39,509 nucleotides of DNA from Acidobacteriota bacterium (GCA_011523845.1 WTFV01000247.1:26143-65651), one strand, 5' to 3'. Numbered from the stretch's first letter, positions 1 through 7,829 are shown. The notes: generated by a model from the letters alone, not told the origin. Made by a program: numbers and translations.

Positions 1-141
1 CAGGCCGCCCTCGACCGCTTCATCGAGGGGCCCTGCCCGCCGGGCGCCGCGGCGCGCGGATCCCCGACGCCCAGGCCGCCCTCGACCGCTTCATCGAGGG
101 GCCCTGCCCGCCGGGCGCCGCGGCGCCCGGATCTCCGACAC
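1..141. repeat. Imperfect tandem repeat, period 71 bp, with 20-bp palindrome
   Basis: Positions 1-70 and 72-141 are the same sequence with three mismatches. The period of 71 is not a multiple of three, so the copies cannot both encode the same frame. The second copy holds a perfect palindrome at 111-130 (CCGGGCGCCG then CGGCGCCCGG); the first copy has it with one mismatch. The palindrome lies about 40 bp past the stop of the PQQ-like gene and could form the hairpin of a terminator, but no U-run follows. Further copies may lie outside the window. Confidence 0.85.
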
Positions 142-168
142 GCGCCGGCTGTCTTTCTGTCCGGCGGG

Positions 169-1536
169 CTACTCGTAGTCCGCGGCGGCGAGCGACAGCC
201 GCACGACCTCGGCGTCGTTGCGGGCGATGACGTGGCCGTTCGCGAACGCCGGATGGGACCACAGCACGGCCCGGTCGTTCCAGCGGCCGGTGGCGCCGCC
301 CCGCGTGCGCGTGGTCGGGGTCAACAGCGGCGTCCGGTCGATCTCCACGTAACCCGCGGGGGTGAAGCGCGCGATGATCAGGTCGCCGGAGTCGTTGACG
401 ACGAAGTGGCGGTCGCCGTTGCGAACGAAGTAGGCCGTCGCCCAGCGATCCTGGGCGTTCATCCGGTCGCTCTGCCACAGCCGCTCGCCGCTCGTGGCGT
501 CGAGACCCCGCAATTCGCCGTAGCTGCCGACGCCGTACAGGTAGTCGCCGACGACGATCGGGGTCGAGATGATGGAGTGCAGCGTGTCGGTCTCGTCGGG
601 AAACTCGGTGCGGCCCTGCCCTTGCCACAGCAGGCGCGCCGCCGGGCGGTCCGAGTTGAGGGCGAACATCAGCGTTCCGTAGAAGAACTGGCTGACCGCC
701 AGGTAGCGCCCGCTGCGGACCGGGGTCGCGATGGACAGGCCGCCGCCGACCTCGAACGGCTGGTTCCAGTAGATCTCGCCGGTCGCCGGGTCGAGCGACG
801 TCACCGCCGACGCGTGCCAGACGATCAACTGCCGCACACCGCCCGCGGTGATGACGATGGGCGACGAGTAGCCGGGCTCCGAGTCGGACTCCAGCGCCCG
901 CCACGCCTCGGCGCCGGTCGTCTTGTCGAAGGCGACGACCTTCGCGTCCGGCTCCCCGCCGAGCAGCACGATCAGGTGCTCGCCCTCGACGAGCGGCGAC
1001 TGCGACACGCCGAAGACCGGGACGGTCACCCCGTAATCGGCCGTCGTGTCGATGCGCCAGATCAGGTCGCCGGTCGCGGTGTCGAAGCACGAGAGCATGC
1101 CGGCCGCGCCGAGAACGTAGACCCGGTCGCCGTCGACGAGCGGCGTCGCCCGCGGACCGCTCGCGAACTTGAAGTGGATGTTGCGGTAGGCGGCGGGCCA
1201 CTCCCGGGTCCACAGCACGGCGCCGGTCCCTTCGTCGAGCGCCAACAGGCGCTCGTGCCCATCCATCGTGCGGCTGCCCGGCGTCTCCTGGTAGTCGAGC
1301 ACGAAGACGCGCCCCCCGGCGACGGCCGGCCCGGCGAAGCCGCCGCGCACCGGTGTCCGCCACTTCACGATCAGGCCGTCGTCGGCGAAGTGCTCGACGA
1401 GGCCGGTCTCGCGCCACACGGCGTCCCGGTTGACGCCGCGCCACTGCGGCCAGTCCTCGGCGGCGGGCGCGGCGGCACCCAACCAGAGGATGGCGCAGAG
1501 AATCGCCACGACGGCCGGTGCGGGTCGGTCAGACAT
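169..1536 (-). CDS. PQQ-binding-like beta-propeller repeat protein, secreted
   Basis: A 455-residue protein starting with a signal peptide (MSDRPAPAVVAILCAILWLG, cleaved near AAAPAAE). The mature part opens with WPQWRGVNRDAVW, the hallmark of the PQQ-like propeller family, and continues with repeated blades such as GRVFVLD, LLALDEGTGAVLW, VVAFDKTTGAEAW and SLDPATGEIYW. The ATG at 1536 is chosen over the upstream ATG at 1623 because it begins the signal peptide and has GGAG 7 nt upstream. These proteins are periplasmic or outer-membrane scaffolds. Whether this one binds PQQ is unknown, and there is no dehydrogenase domain or haem motif. It stands alone, downstream of the his operon on the same strand. 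Confidence 0.88.
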   Translation of the reverse strand: MSDRPAPAVVAILCAILWLGAAAPAAEDWPQWRGVNRDAVWRETGLVEHFADDGLIVKWRTPVRGGFAGPAVAGGRVFVLDYQETPGSRTMDGHERLLALDEGTGAVLWTREWPAAYRNIHFKFASGPRATPLVDGDRVYVLGAAGMLSCFDTATGDLIWRIDTTADYGVTVPVFGVSQSPLVEGEHLIVLLGGEPDAKVVAFDKTTGAEAWRALESDSEPGYSSPIVITAGGVRQLIVWHASAVTSLDPATGEIYWNQPFEVGGGLSIATPVRSGRYLAVSQFFYGTLMFALNSDRPAARLLWQGQGRTEFPDETDTLHSIISTPIVVGDYLYGVGSYGELRGLDATSGERLWQSDRMNAQDRWATAYFVRNGDRHFVVNDSGDLIIARFTPAGYVEIDRTPLLTPTTRTRGGATGRWNDRAVLWSHPAFANGHVIARNDAEVVRLSLAAADYE

Positions 1537-1818
1537 CGGCTGCTCCACAACGACGGCCCGGCGCGAAGCTCGCGCGAGGGTTCTTCGAGACACGCCTCGC
1601 TCGATCAATCGTGAAGAGAGCAACCGGCAAGGCCGGCGTGAGCGACGGCGCGACGGCGTGCATTGGCGAACAGCCTAGCACGGGCGCGTGCTGACGGCGC
1701 CGCTCGCGCGCCGCGAGTCCCGGCGGAGGAGCGCTCCGTTGCGACGTTCTGCCGGGTCCAGCCGTGCTCGCCACATGCCCACGTCGCCGTCGCTCCGCAG
1801 GCCGTCCGGCTGCCGGTC
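1537..1818. other. Intergenic region, hisA to PQQ-like gene
   Basis: These 282 bp separate the end of hisA from the start of the PQQ-like gene. I see no convincing coding region, no hairpin followed by a U-run, and no clear -35/-10 pair; only the ribosome binding site next to 1536 is recognisable. Confidence 0.5.
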
Positions 1819-2508
1819 TCAGGCTCGATGCGGCCTGACATCCAGCCGGCCGGTGTAGATGGCCATGCCGACGACGGCGTCGATGCCGGCCGCGTCGAGC
1901 TGGTCGATCTCGTCCTGCGTCGTGATGCCCCCGGCCGCGGTCAGGCGCCGCGACGTCGCCGCGCGGACCGCCAGGATGGCGTCCATGTCGGTCCCCTGCA
2001 TCAGTCCTTCCCTGTCGACGTGCGTATAGAGGAACTCGCCGCACCAGGGCTGGAGGGCGCGGACCGCCTCGACCGCGGTCACCGGGGTCGCCTCGCGCCA
2101 GCCCTTGACGACGACCCGCCCGCCCTTGCTGTCGACGGCCGCGATGATCCGCTCGGGGCCGACCGCCTCGGCCAGCGCCGCGGCGAAGTCCGTGTCGGGG
2201 CGCCCGTCGCGGAAGAGCGACGAGCCGACGATGACCGCCGCGGCGCCGTAGCCCAGCACCGCGCGGGCGCGCTCGACGGTGCGGATGCCGCCGCCGACGC
2301 GGCAGGTCAGCCGCGGGGCGATGGACCGGACGAGCGCGTCGTTGTCGCCGGAGCCCATCGCCGCGTCGAGGTCGATGACCTGCACGCGCGGGAAGTCCTG
2401 GAACTTGCGGACCCAGCCGTCGATGTCGTCCGAGGCGATGGCGGGCCGCTCGCCCTGGATGAGCTGGACGACCTGGCCGCCCTTGAGATCTATCGATGGA
2501 ATCAGCAC
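1819..2508 (-). CDS. hisA: HisA-like phosphoribosylformimino-AICAR ribotide isomerase
   Basis: This 229-residue TIM barrel performs the Amadori rearrangement of ProFAR to PRFAR, the fourth step of histidine synthesis. Visible signatures are the N-terminal acid in IPSIDLKGGQVVQL, the phosphate-binding CRVGGGIRTVE, the central acid in AAVDSKGG, and the second phosphate site TAAGGI. The start is set at GTG 2508, where GAGG lies 6 nt upstream and the protein begins directly with the first beta strand; longer versions from 2556 add residues with no family match. It is somewhat short (about 240 is usual) and is the last gene of the operon, about 100 bp after hisF. That gap carries a copy of this gene's own start region. 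Confidence 0.9.
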   Translation of the reverse strand: MLIPSIDLKGGQVVQLIQGERPAIASDDIDGWVRKFQDFPRVQVIDLDAAMGSGDNDALVRSIAPRLTCRVGGGIRTVERARAVLGYGAAAVIVGSSLFRDGRPDTDFAAALAEAVGPERIIAAVDSKGGRVVVKGWREATPVTAVEAVRALQPWCGEFLYTHVDREGLMQGTDMDAILAVRAATSRRLTAAGGITTQDEIDQLDAAGIDAVVGMAIYTGRLDVRPHRA

Positions 2509-2598
2509 GGTGCCCTCGTTCCCGCTTCGAACGGGGTCCGATCGGAGCCGCCGCACCTGCCGGCGATCGATGGAATCAGCACGGTGCCCTCGTTCCCG
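2492..2598. repeat. 33-bp direct repeat duplicating the hisA start
   Basis: Positions 2492-2524 are repeated exactly at 2566-2598, offset 74 bp. On the minus strand each copy contains the GAGG ribosome binding site, the GTG start codon and the first codons of hisA. The upstream copy is out of frame with hisA (74 is not a multiple of three), so it forms a decoy start between hisF and hisA. Confidence 0.95.
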
Positions 2599-2610
2599 GG
2601 GCCGGAGGAT

Positions 2611-3405
2611 TCAAGCCGACGATGCCCCCTCGCTGGTCCGCGCCCAGCGGCCCATCCGCACCGGGATGCCGCGCTCGTGGAGGTGCTGCTTGAGATCGGC
2701 GACCGCGTGCTCCGCGTAGTGGAAGATCGACGCCGCGAGCGCCGCGTCCGCCTTTCCGGTCGTGAACACGTCGACGAAGTGGTCGAACGTGCCGGCGCCG
2801 CCCGACGCGATGACCGGGATGGAGACCGCCTCGGAGACCGCGGCGTTCAGTTCGCAGTCGAAGCCGCTCTTGGTTCCGTCGCGGTCGATCGACGTCAGCA
2901 GGATCTCGCCGGCGCCCCGGTCGGCCGCCTCCCGCGCCCATTCCACCGCGTCGCGCTCGGTCGCCTGCTGCCCGCTGCGCACGTAGATCCGGAACCCGCC
3001 GCCTTCCCGCTTGGCGTCGATGGCGACGACCACCGCCTGGCTGCCGTAGCGCCGGGCGAGGGCGGTGAGCAGCTCCGGCCGGGCGATGGCCGCGGTGTTC
3101 AGGCTCACCTTGTCGGCTCCCGCCTCGATGGCGGCGTCGGCGTGCCCCTCGTCCCTGATTCCCCCGCCGACGCAGAGCGGCAGGAAGATCTCCTGCGCCA
3201 CGGCGTGAATCGTCCGCGCCATCGCCTTGCGCTTCTCGATGGTGGCGGTGACGTCCAGGATCACCACCTCGTCGATGCCCTCGCGGTTGTAGCGCCGCGA
3301 GAGCGCCGCCGGGTCGCCGGCCGAGCGCAGGCCCTCGAAGTTGATGCCCTTGACCACCTGCCCGTCCCGGACGTCGAGGCAGGCGATGATGCGCTTGGAC
3401 AGCAT
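2611..3405 (-). CDS. hisF: Imidazole glycerol phosphate synthase, cyclase subunit
   Basis: A 264-residue TIM barrel that joins HisH-derived ammonia to PRFAR, giving imidazole glycerol phosphate and AICAR. The N-terminus MLSKRIIACLDVRDGQVVKG carries the catalytic Asp of the ACLD motif. The second catalytic Asp is in LLTSIDRDGTKSGFD, and phosphate sites are LCVGGGIR and VIASGGAG. Length is normal. The ATG overlaps the hisH stop by one base (TAATG), which implies translational coupling of the two subunits of one enzyme. Confidence 0.96.
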   Translation of the reverse strand: MLSKRIIACLDVRDGQVVKGINFEGLRSAGDPAALSRRYNREGIDEVVILDVTATIEKRKAMARTIHAVAQEIFLPLCVGGGIRDEGHADAAIEAGADKVSLNTAAIARPELLTALARRYGSQAVVVAIDAKREGGGFRIYVRSGQQATERDAVEWAREAADRGAGEILLTSIDRDGTKSGFDCELNAAVSEAVSIPVIASGGAGTFDHFVDVFTTGKADAALAASIFHYAEHAVADLKQHLHERGIPVRMGRWARTSEGASSA

Positions 3406-4070
3406 TACCGAACACTCCGCGGCGCGTCGGGACGTTGTGTGCTCGCTGCCATCCTGTCGAGGACGTTCCGGAACAGACGCAGGCCGACGTCGCCGGATTT
3501 TTCGGGGTGGAACTGCATGCCGACCAGCCGCTCGCGCTCGACGACGCTCGCGAACTCGATGCCGTGGGTGGTCGAGCAGATGCAGTCGGCGCCGACGGGG
3601 GCGGCATAGGAGTGCGTGAAGTACACCTGGTCGCCCTCCGCCACGCCGTCGAGCACCCAGGAGTCGCGCTTCCGGTGCAGGCTGTTCCAGCCGACGTGCG
3701 GCACCTTGAAGAGCGCGCCGTCGGCCGGGCCGGCCGGGTCGGGATGCTCGATGAGCCGGCAGCGTCCCGGCAGCGCGCCGAAACCGGGCACGCCGGGCGC
3801 CTCCTCGCTGCCTTCGAAGAGCCACTGCAGGCCGACGCAGATGCCGAGCAGCAGGCCTCCCCGCTCGAGCACGCCGGCGAGCGCGCGGCGCCAATCGGCG
3901 TCCAGGGCCGCCGTCACCTCGAAGTTGCCGACGCCCGGCACGATCACGGCGCGGGCCCCGGCGAGCGCGGCCGGGCCCGCCGGCGTCTCGAAGCGCGCGC
4001 CGAGATGGGTCAGCGCCTTGCGCACGGACGTGAGATTCCCGGCGTCGTAGTCGATCAGCGCGATGCTCAT
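3405..4070 (-). CDS. hisH: Imidazole glycerol phosphate synthase, glutaminase subunit
   Basis: A 221-residue class I glutamine amidotransferase that releases ammonia from glutamine and channels it into HisF. The nucleophile is Cys78 in GICVGLQ (GxCxGxQ), and the His-Glu pair is in MQFHPEKSG. The oxyanion region PGVGNF is present, and the N-terminus IALIDYDAGNLTSV is typical. It starts 5 bp after the hisB stop and shares one base with hisF. Confidence 0.96.
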   Translation of the reverse strand: MSIALIDYDAGNLTSVRKALTHLGARFETPAGPAALAGARAVIVPGVGNFEVTAALDADWRRALAGVLERGGLLLGICVGLQWLFEGSEEAPGVPGFGALPGRCRLIEHPDPAGPADGALFKVPHVGWNSLHRKRDSWVLDGVAEGDQVYFTHSYAAPVGADCICSTTHGIEFASVVERERLVGMQFHPEKSGDVGLRLFRNVLDRMAASTQRPDAPRSVR

Positions 4071-4075
4071 GTCGA

Positions 4076-4690
4076 TTACAGCAGCTCCTTCGTGCTCGGC
4101 AGCATCTCGCCGAGCTGCCGGTCGCGCGAGCAGGCCACCCGCAGCGCCCGCGCGAACGCCTTGAACAGCGCCTCGATCTGGTGGTGGCTCGACCGGCCGT
4201 ACAGCACCTTCACGTGCACGTTGGCGCGCGCGCCCTGGGCGAAACCGTCGAAGAAGTCGTGGACCAGCTCGGCCTGCAGGTCGCCGACGCGCTCGACGGC
4301 CAGGTTCAGGTCGGTGACCGCGTGCACCCGGCCGCTCAGATCGACGGCGGCCACCCCGAGGGTCTCGTCCATCGGCATGACGAAGTAGCCGGCCCGGTTG
4401 ATGCCCCGCTTCGAGCCGAGCGCCTGCGTCACCGCCTGTCCGAGGGCGATGCCGACGTCCTCGACCGTGTGGTGCTGGTCGACGTCCAGGTCCCCGGTGG
4501 CCCGTATCGTCAGGTCGAATGCCCCGTGCCGCGCGAGCAGCTCCAGCATGTGGTCGAAGAAGCGGATGCCGGTGCTGACGGTGTAGCGTCCGCTGCCGTC
4601 GAGCGCGAGCTCCATGGCGATTCGCGTCTCGGTCGTCTCGCGGGCGATCGTGGCCCGCCGCGGGTCCGCCGCCGTCTCGTTCGTGCTCAA
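4076..4690 (-). CDS. hisB: Imidazoleglycerol-phosphate dehydratase
   Basis: A 204-residue monofunctional dehydratase for step seven of histidine synthesis; there is no fused HAD phosphatase domain. Metal-binding motifs are FFDHMLELLARHG, DQHHTVEDVGIALG and SSHHQIEALFKAFARAL. The start is placed at TTG 4690. It overlaps the hisD stop as TTGA, has GGGGAG/GGCGG upstream, and gives the usual N-terminal segment (RRATIARETTETRIAMEL). Starting at the inner ATG would cut off the first beta strand. Confidence 0.93.
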   Translation of the reverse strand: MSTNETAADPRRATIARETTETRIAMELALDGSGRYTVSTGIRFFDHMLELLARHGAFDLTIRATGDLDVDQHHTVEDVGIALGQAVTQALGSKRGINRAGYFVMPMDETLGVAAVDLSGRVHAVTDLNLAVERVGDLQAELVHDFFDGFAQGARANVHVKVLYGRSSHHQIEALFKAFARALRVACSRDRQLGEMLPSTKELL

Positions 4691-5976
4691 CCGCCCGCTC
4701 CCCTGCGCCCCGTTCCCGGCGCCGGCCCCCTGCGCGGCGCCGGCAGCACCCGCCGCGCGACGGACCCGGCGTGGGCGCGCAGCCCCTCGGCGTTGGCCAG
4801 CGAGATCACGCTCGGCGCCAGTCCCCGCAGGCCCTGGCGCGTCAGCCGCTGCACGCTGTTCACCCGCACGAAGTCGGCCGCGCTCAGACCCCCGCGCACG
4901 CGCGCGACGCCGTCGGTCGGCAGGACGTGGTTCGACCCGGTGGCGTAGTCGCCGGCCGCCTGTGCGCCGTAGGGGCCGGCGAAGACGGTGCCGGCCCGAA
5001 CCACCCGCCGGGCGACCTCCAGCGTGTCCGTCACCGCGTGCTCGGGGGCGATGGCGTTGGCCAGCTCCACCGCCTCGTCGAGGGTGCGAGTCACCACGGC
5101 CACGCCGTGCGCCGCGATCGACGGGGCCGCGTCCGGATGCTCCTCGAGCTGGGCGGCCACCGCCCGGGCCACCGCGCGCGCGAGCGGCCGTTCCGGGGTG
5201 AGCAGGATGGCGCGGGCGTCCGGATCGTGCTCGGCCTGCGCCACCAGGTCCGCGCCGATCCACTCCGGGTCGCCGTCGCTGGAGACGACGACGATCTCGG
5301 TCGGCCCGGCATAGAAGTCGATGGGGCAGTCGCGCGCCACCTGCGCCTTGGCCGCGGCGACGTAGGCGTTGCCCGGCCCGACGATCTTGTCGACGCGCGG
5401 GATGCTGCCCGTGCCGTACGCGAACGCGGCGATGGCGTGCGCCCCGCCGATCCGGAACAGGCGCGTCACCTTCGCCTCGACCGCCGCCGCGAGGACCGCC
5501 GGGGCCGGGTTCGGGCAGGTCGCGATTACCTCGGGCACGCCGGCGGCCCGCGCCGGGAGCGCGGTCATGAGCAGGGACGACGGCAGCGGGTGCCGCCCCC
5601 CCGGCACGTAGCAGCCGACCCGGTCGAGCGGCGTCACCCGCTGCTCGATCACCACGCCCGGAGCCACCGTCGTCCGCCAGCCTTTCGGAACCTGCTTCGC
5701 CGACACCCGGCGGATGTTGCGCGCTGCGGTCCTGATCGCCGCCCGCACCGCGGGCGGGACCTCCCGGGCGCCGCGCCGGATCTCGTCCGCGTCGAGCTCC
5801 ACCGACCCGTGCAGGCGGTCGAACGCCCGGGCGTACTTCAGAACCGCGCGGTCGCCCCGCCGCCGGACGTCGTCGACGATCGCCGCCACCCGCCCGGCGA
5901 CCTCGGCGTCCGGTTCGCGCCCGCGCTCGACCAGCGCCCGCACCGCCCGCGCCTGCGTCGACGCGATGATCCTCAC
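4687..5976 (-). CDS. hisD: Histidinol dehydrogenase
   Basis: A 429-residue zinc enzyme that oxidises L-histidinol to histidine in two NAD-dependent steps. Recognisable motifs include VGCYVPGGRHPLPSS, VDKIVGPGNAYVAAAK, FYAGPTEIVVV, AQAEHDPDA (Gln-His zinc ligands), AIAPEHAV (catalytic Glu-His) and AGDYATGSNHVLPT. The GTG at 5976 overlaps the hisG stop as GTGA and opens the protein right at VRIIAS. Its stop overlaps the hisB TTG. Confidence 0.96.
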   Translation of the reverse strand: MRIIASTQARAVRALVERGREPDAEVAGRVAAIVDDVRRRGDRAVLKYARAFDRLHGSVELDADEIRRGAREVPPAVRAAIRTAARNIRRVSAKQVPKGWRTTVAPGVVIEQRVTPLDRVGCYVPGGRHPLPSSLLMTALPARAAGVPEVIATCPNPAPAVLAAAVEAKVTRLFRIGGAHAIAAFAYGTGSIPRVDKIVGPGNAYVAAAKAQVARDCPIDFYAGPTEIVVVSSDGDPEWIGADLVAQAEHDPDARAILLTPERPLARAVARAVAAQLEEHPDAAPSIAAHGVAVVTRTLDEAVELANAIAPEHAVTDTLEVARRVVRAGTVFAGPYGAQAAGDYATGSNHVLPTDGVARVRGGLSAADFVRVNSVQRLTRQGLRGLAPSVISLANAEGLRAHAGSVARRVLPAPRRGPAPGTGRRGAGG

Positions 5977-6854
5977 AGGACTATCTTGTTCAACGGGTAC
6001 TCGACGATCCCGTGCCCGCCGGCCGCCCGCAGCCGCGGCATGAGCTCGCGCACGTCGCGCTCCTCGAGCACGGTCGACACCGCGACCCAGTCGGCGTCGC
6101 TCAGCGGCGACACGGTCGGGCGCTGCAGCGCGGGCAGCAGCTCGAGGATCGCGTCTAGGTCGGTACGCAGCACGTTCAGCATGAGGCCGACGCGGCCCTG
6201 GGCCTCCATCGCCGCTCTGAGCAGCAGCGCCACGTTCTCGATCTTCTCCCGCCTGGCCGCATCGTCCATGGCCCGGCGGTTGGCGATGAGCTGCGGGTTC
6301 GATTCGAGCACCGTGTCGATGATGCGCAGGTGGTTGGCGCGCAGCGTCGATCCCGTCTCTGTCGCCTCGACGATGGCGTCGGCCAGGTCGGGCGGCTTCA
6401 CCTCGGTTGCGCCCCACGAGAACTCGACGTTCACATCGACGCCGAGCCGCTCGAAGTACGCCTCGGTCACGCGCACCAGCTCGGTCGAGATCCGCGCCCC
6501 TTCCAGGTCCGCCGGCGACCGGTACTTCGACTCCTCCGGCACTGCCAGCACCCAGCGCACCTTGCGAAAGCTCTGCTTCGAGTAGACCAGGTCGGTGACG
6601 CTCACCACCTCCTCGCCGGTGGCCGCGCGGTGCTCCTCTATCCAGTCGATGCCGGTCAGCCCCGCGTCGACCGCGTCGTCGGCGACGTAGCGCGCCATCT
6701 CCTGCGCCCGAATCAGGGTGCACTCGATCTCGGGATCGTCGATCGTCGGATAGTAGGAGCGGGAGCTCACGTAGATGTTGAAGCCCGCGCGCGCGAAGAG
6801 CTGCACGGTGGACTCCTGCAGGGAGCCCTTCGGGATGCCCAGCCGCAGCTTCAT
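5973..6854 (-). CDS. hisG: ATP phosphoribosyltransferase, long form
   Basis: A 293-residue enzyme for the first, committed step: ATP plus PRPP to phosphoribosyl-ATP. The N-terminus LRLGIPKGSLQESTVQLF and the PRPP-binding stretch with VEATETGSTLRAN mark the catalytic part. The region after about residue 215, ending HGIVEYPLNKIVL, is the ACT-like regulatory domain of the long HisG class, which in characterised members mediates histidine feedback inhibition and makes HisZ unnecessary. It overlaps hisI (ATGA) and hisD (GTGA). Confidence 0.96.
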   Translation of the reverse strand: MKLRLGIPKGSLQESTVQLFARAGFNIYVSSRSYYPTIDDPEIECTLIRAQEMARYVADDAVDAGLTGIDWIEEHRAATGEEVVSVTDLVYSKQSFRKVRWVLAVPEESKYRSPADLEGARISTELVRVTEAYFERLGVDVNVEFSWGATEVKPPDLADAIVEATETGSTLRANHLRIIDTVLESNPQLIANRRAMDDAARREKIENVALLLRAAMEAQGRVGLMLNVLRTDLDAILELLPALQRPTVSPLSDADWVAVSTVLEERDVRELMPRLRAAGGHGIVEYPLNKIVL

Positions 6855-7210
6855 CGCGCTGGTTCCGCGGCCTGCGGCGCGGCCTCCGCGGCGCCGTCGA
6901 GGGTCCTGAAGAAGCAGGTGCGCTCGCCGGTATGGCAGACGTTGCCGTCGCCCTGGCGTTCCACGCGCACGAGCACGGTGTCGTCGTCGCAGTCGGTGAG
7001 CAGGCGCCGCACCTTCAGCCGGTTGCCCGACGTCTCGCCCTTCATCCAGAGCCGGTTCCGGGTCCGGCTGAAGAAGGTGGCGAATCCCGACGAGCGGGTG
7101 CGCGCGAGCGCCTCCTCGTTCATGAATCCGACCATCAGCACCTCGTCGCTGTCGTCGTCCTGCACCACCGCCGGGATCAACCCGTCGAGCTTCGAAAAAT
7201 CCATCTCCAT
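6851..7210 (-). CDS. hisI: Phosphoribosyl-AMP cyclohydrolase, HisI only
   Basis: A 119-residue zinc enzyme that opens the purine ring of PR-AMP (step three). Motifs are VLMVGFMNEEALART, the TFFSRTRNRLWMKGETSGN core, and the zinc cysteines in TDCDDDT and NVCHTGERTCFF. There is no HisE (PR-ATP pyrophosphatase) domain at the C-terminus, so that step must be encoded elsewhere. ATG 7210 (MEMDF) has GGGG a few bases upstream; the upstream ORF extension runs into the leader RNA and is not credible. It is the first structural gene of the operon, with its stop overlapping the hisG ATG. Confidence 0.94.
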   Translation of the reverse strand: MEMDFSKLDGLIPAVVQDDDSDEVLMVGFMNEEALARTRSSGFATFFSRTRNRLWMKGETSGNRLKVRRLLTDCDDDTVLVRVERQGDGNVCHTGERTCFFRTLDGAAEAAPQAAEPAR

Positions 7211-7315
7211 CCCCGTCGCACTCTCACGTCGCGCGGCTCTCCGCGTTTTGTACCGCCCTCCGCGCCGCGCTCCCTGGTCGCGCGGCTGCTCGCCTCCTCG
7301 CCGCGCGCCAGACAC

Positions 7316-7346
7316 AAAAAAAGCCTCGCCGCGTGCTCGGCGAGGC
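7316..7346 (-). terminator. Intrinsic terminator of the his attenuator
   Basis: On the minus strand GCCTCGCCG (7346-7338) pairs perfectly with CGGCGAGGC (7331-7323) across a 6-nt loop, followed by seven U residues (7322-7316). It lies between the leader peptide and hisI, 105 bp before the hisI start, so it must be a conditional terminator. Its 5' arm can pair instead with GGCGGGG (7406-7400), the 3' arm of an earlier hairpin at 7417-7400. Confidence 0.93.
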
Positions 7347-7380
7347 CTCGTGGTGCGTGAGCGTCTCTCTCGCGACTACG

Positions 7381-7455
7381 TCACGCGCAGGTCCACGGGC
7401 CCCGCCGGATGGCGGGGACGCAATGATGATGCGCGCGATGGACGCCCGGACGCAT
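7381..7455 (-). CDS. hisL: His operon leader peptide
   Basis: A 24-codon ORF starting at ATG 7455 and ending TGA 7381. It reads MRPGVHRAHHHCVPA followed by IRRGPWTCA, with histidine at residues 6, 9, 10 and 11 (codons within 7440-7423). Four His codons in so short an ORF, just upstream of a hairpin and a U-tailed terminator before hisI, is the signature of ribosome-mediated attenuation. A pause hairpin CCCCGCC-AUCC-GGCGGGG (7417-7400) begins 5 nt after the last of the three consecutive His codons. A stalled ribosome would cover its 5' arm and free its 3' arm to pair with CCUCGCC of the terminator. No strong ribosome binding site is seen, and the predicted RNA start is only 1-2 nt before the ATG. 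Confidence 0.85.
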   Translation of the reverse strand: MRPGVHRAHHHCVPAIRRGPWTCA

Positions 7456-7463
7456 GATGCGTA

Positions 7464-7493
7464 ACCCTATCCCAGCCGCGCGAAGTCCGTCAA
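7464..7493 (-). promoter_or_regulatory. Predicted his operon promoter
   Basis: TTGACG (-35, 7493-7488) and TAGGGT (-10, 7469-7464) with an 18-bp spacer stand 8 nt before the leader-peptide ATG. Predicted transcription starts 1-2 nt before that ATG, so the leader peptide would be translated from a leaderless RNA. The -35 hexamer lies inside an 18-bp repeat. Confidence 0.65.
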
Positions 7494-7567
7494 CCGGCCA
7501 CCGACCGGCGCTGCGTGATCTCGCCGGATGCGAGAGGCGTGTCGGGCGTCGCGAAGTCCGTCAACCG
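7479..7567. repeat. 18-bp direct repeat over the his promoter -35 box
   Basis: Positions 7479-7496 (CGCGAAGTCCGTCAACCG) recur exactly at 7550-7567, offset 71 bp. On the minus strand each copy carries TTGACG. The distal copy has no -10-like hexamer at the right distance. Confidence 0.9.
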
Positions 7568-7829
7568 CGGGGGTCCGATACAGGCCGGTCTCCCTCTCGT
7601 ACGTGCCGTCGGCGAGGAAGTCGAGCATCAGGAACGGGTGCCGGCAACGGGCCGGCGCGGCAGCCCGGTCGCCGCGCGGCTCCGCGTCTTGCGAGAAAGT
7701 CAACGTCGCCGGTACGCGAGTGTGAGACGATAGGTCAGACTGACGGATACCGGGACACGGCAGCGGAGGTGTCGGCCGCGGGCGTCTCGGGAACGAGGCG
7801 ACCGCTCGGTCGATGACCGGAGGCAGGCG
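7497..7829. other. Intergenic region between his promoter and phoD
   Basis: These roughly 330 bp separate two divergent units. A minus-strand reading frame ends at 7467, but its only distinctive part (MLDFLADGTYERETGLYRTP, near 7630) matches nothing I know, so I do not call it a gene. The PhoD ribosome binding site GGAGG is at 7819-7823. No convincing phoD promoter was found. Confidence 0.45.

Noticed and set aside
1..141. Repeat at the window edge as CRISPR or att site
   Set aside because: Just two adjacent 70-bp copies with a 1-bp gap; no spacers, cas genes, integrase or tRNA.
1663..3609. 648-codon plus-strand open frame across hisA-hisF
   Set aside because: It is the antisense shadow of GC-rich his genes; the translation is low-complexity Arg/Asp-rich with no family motif, while the minus strand carries clear HisA, HisF and HisH motifs.
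7467..7640. Minus-strand ORF upstream of the his promoter (MLDFLADGTYERETGLYRTP)
   Set aside because: No known family, overlaps the his promoter and a direct repeat, and is part of a frame that runs antisense into phoD.
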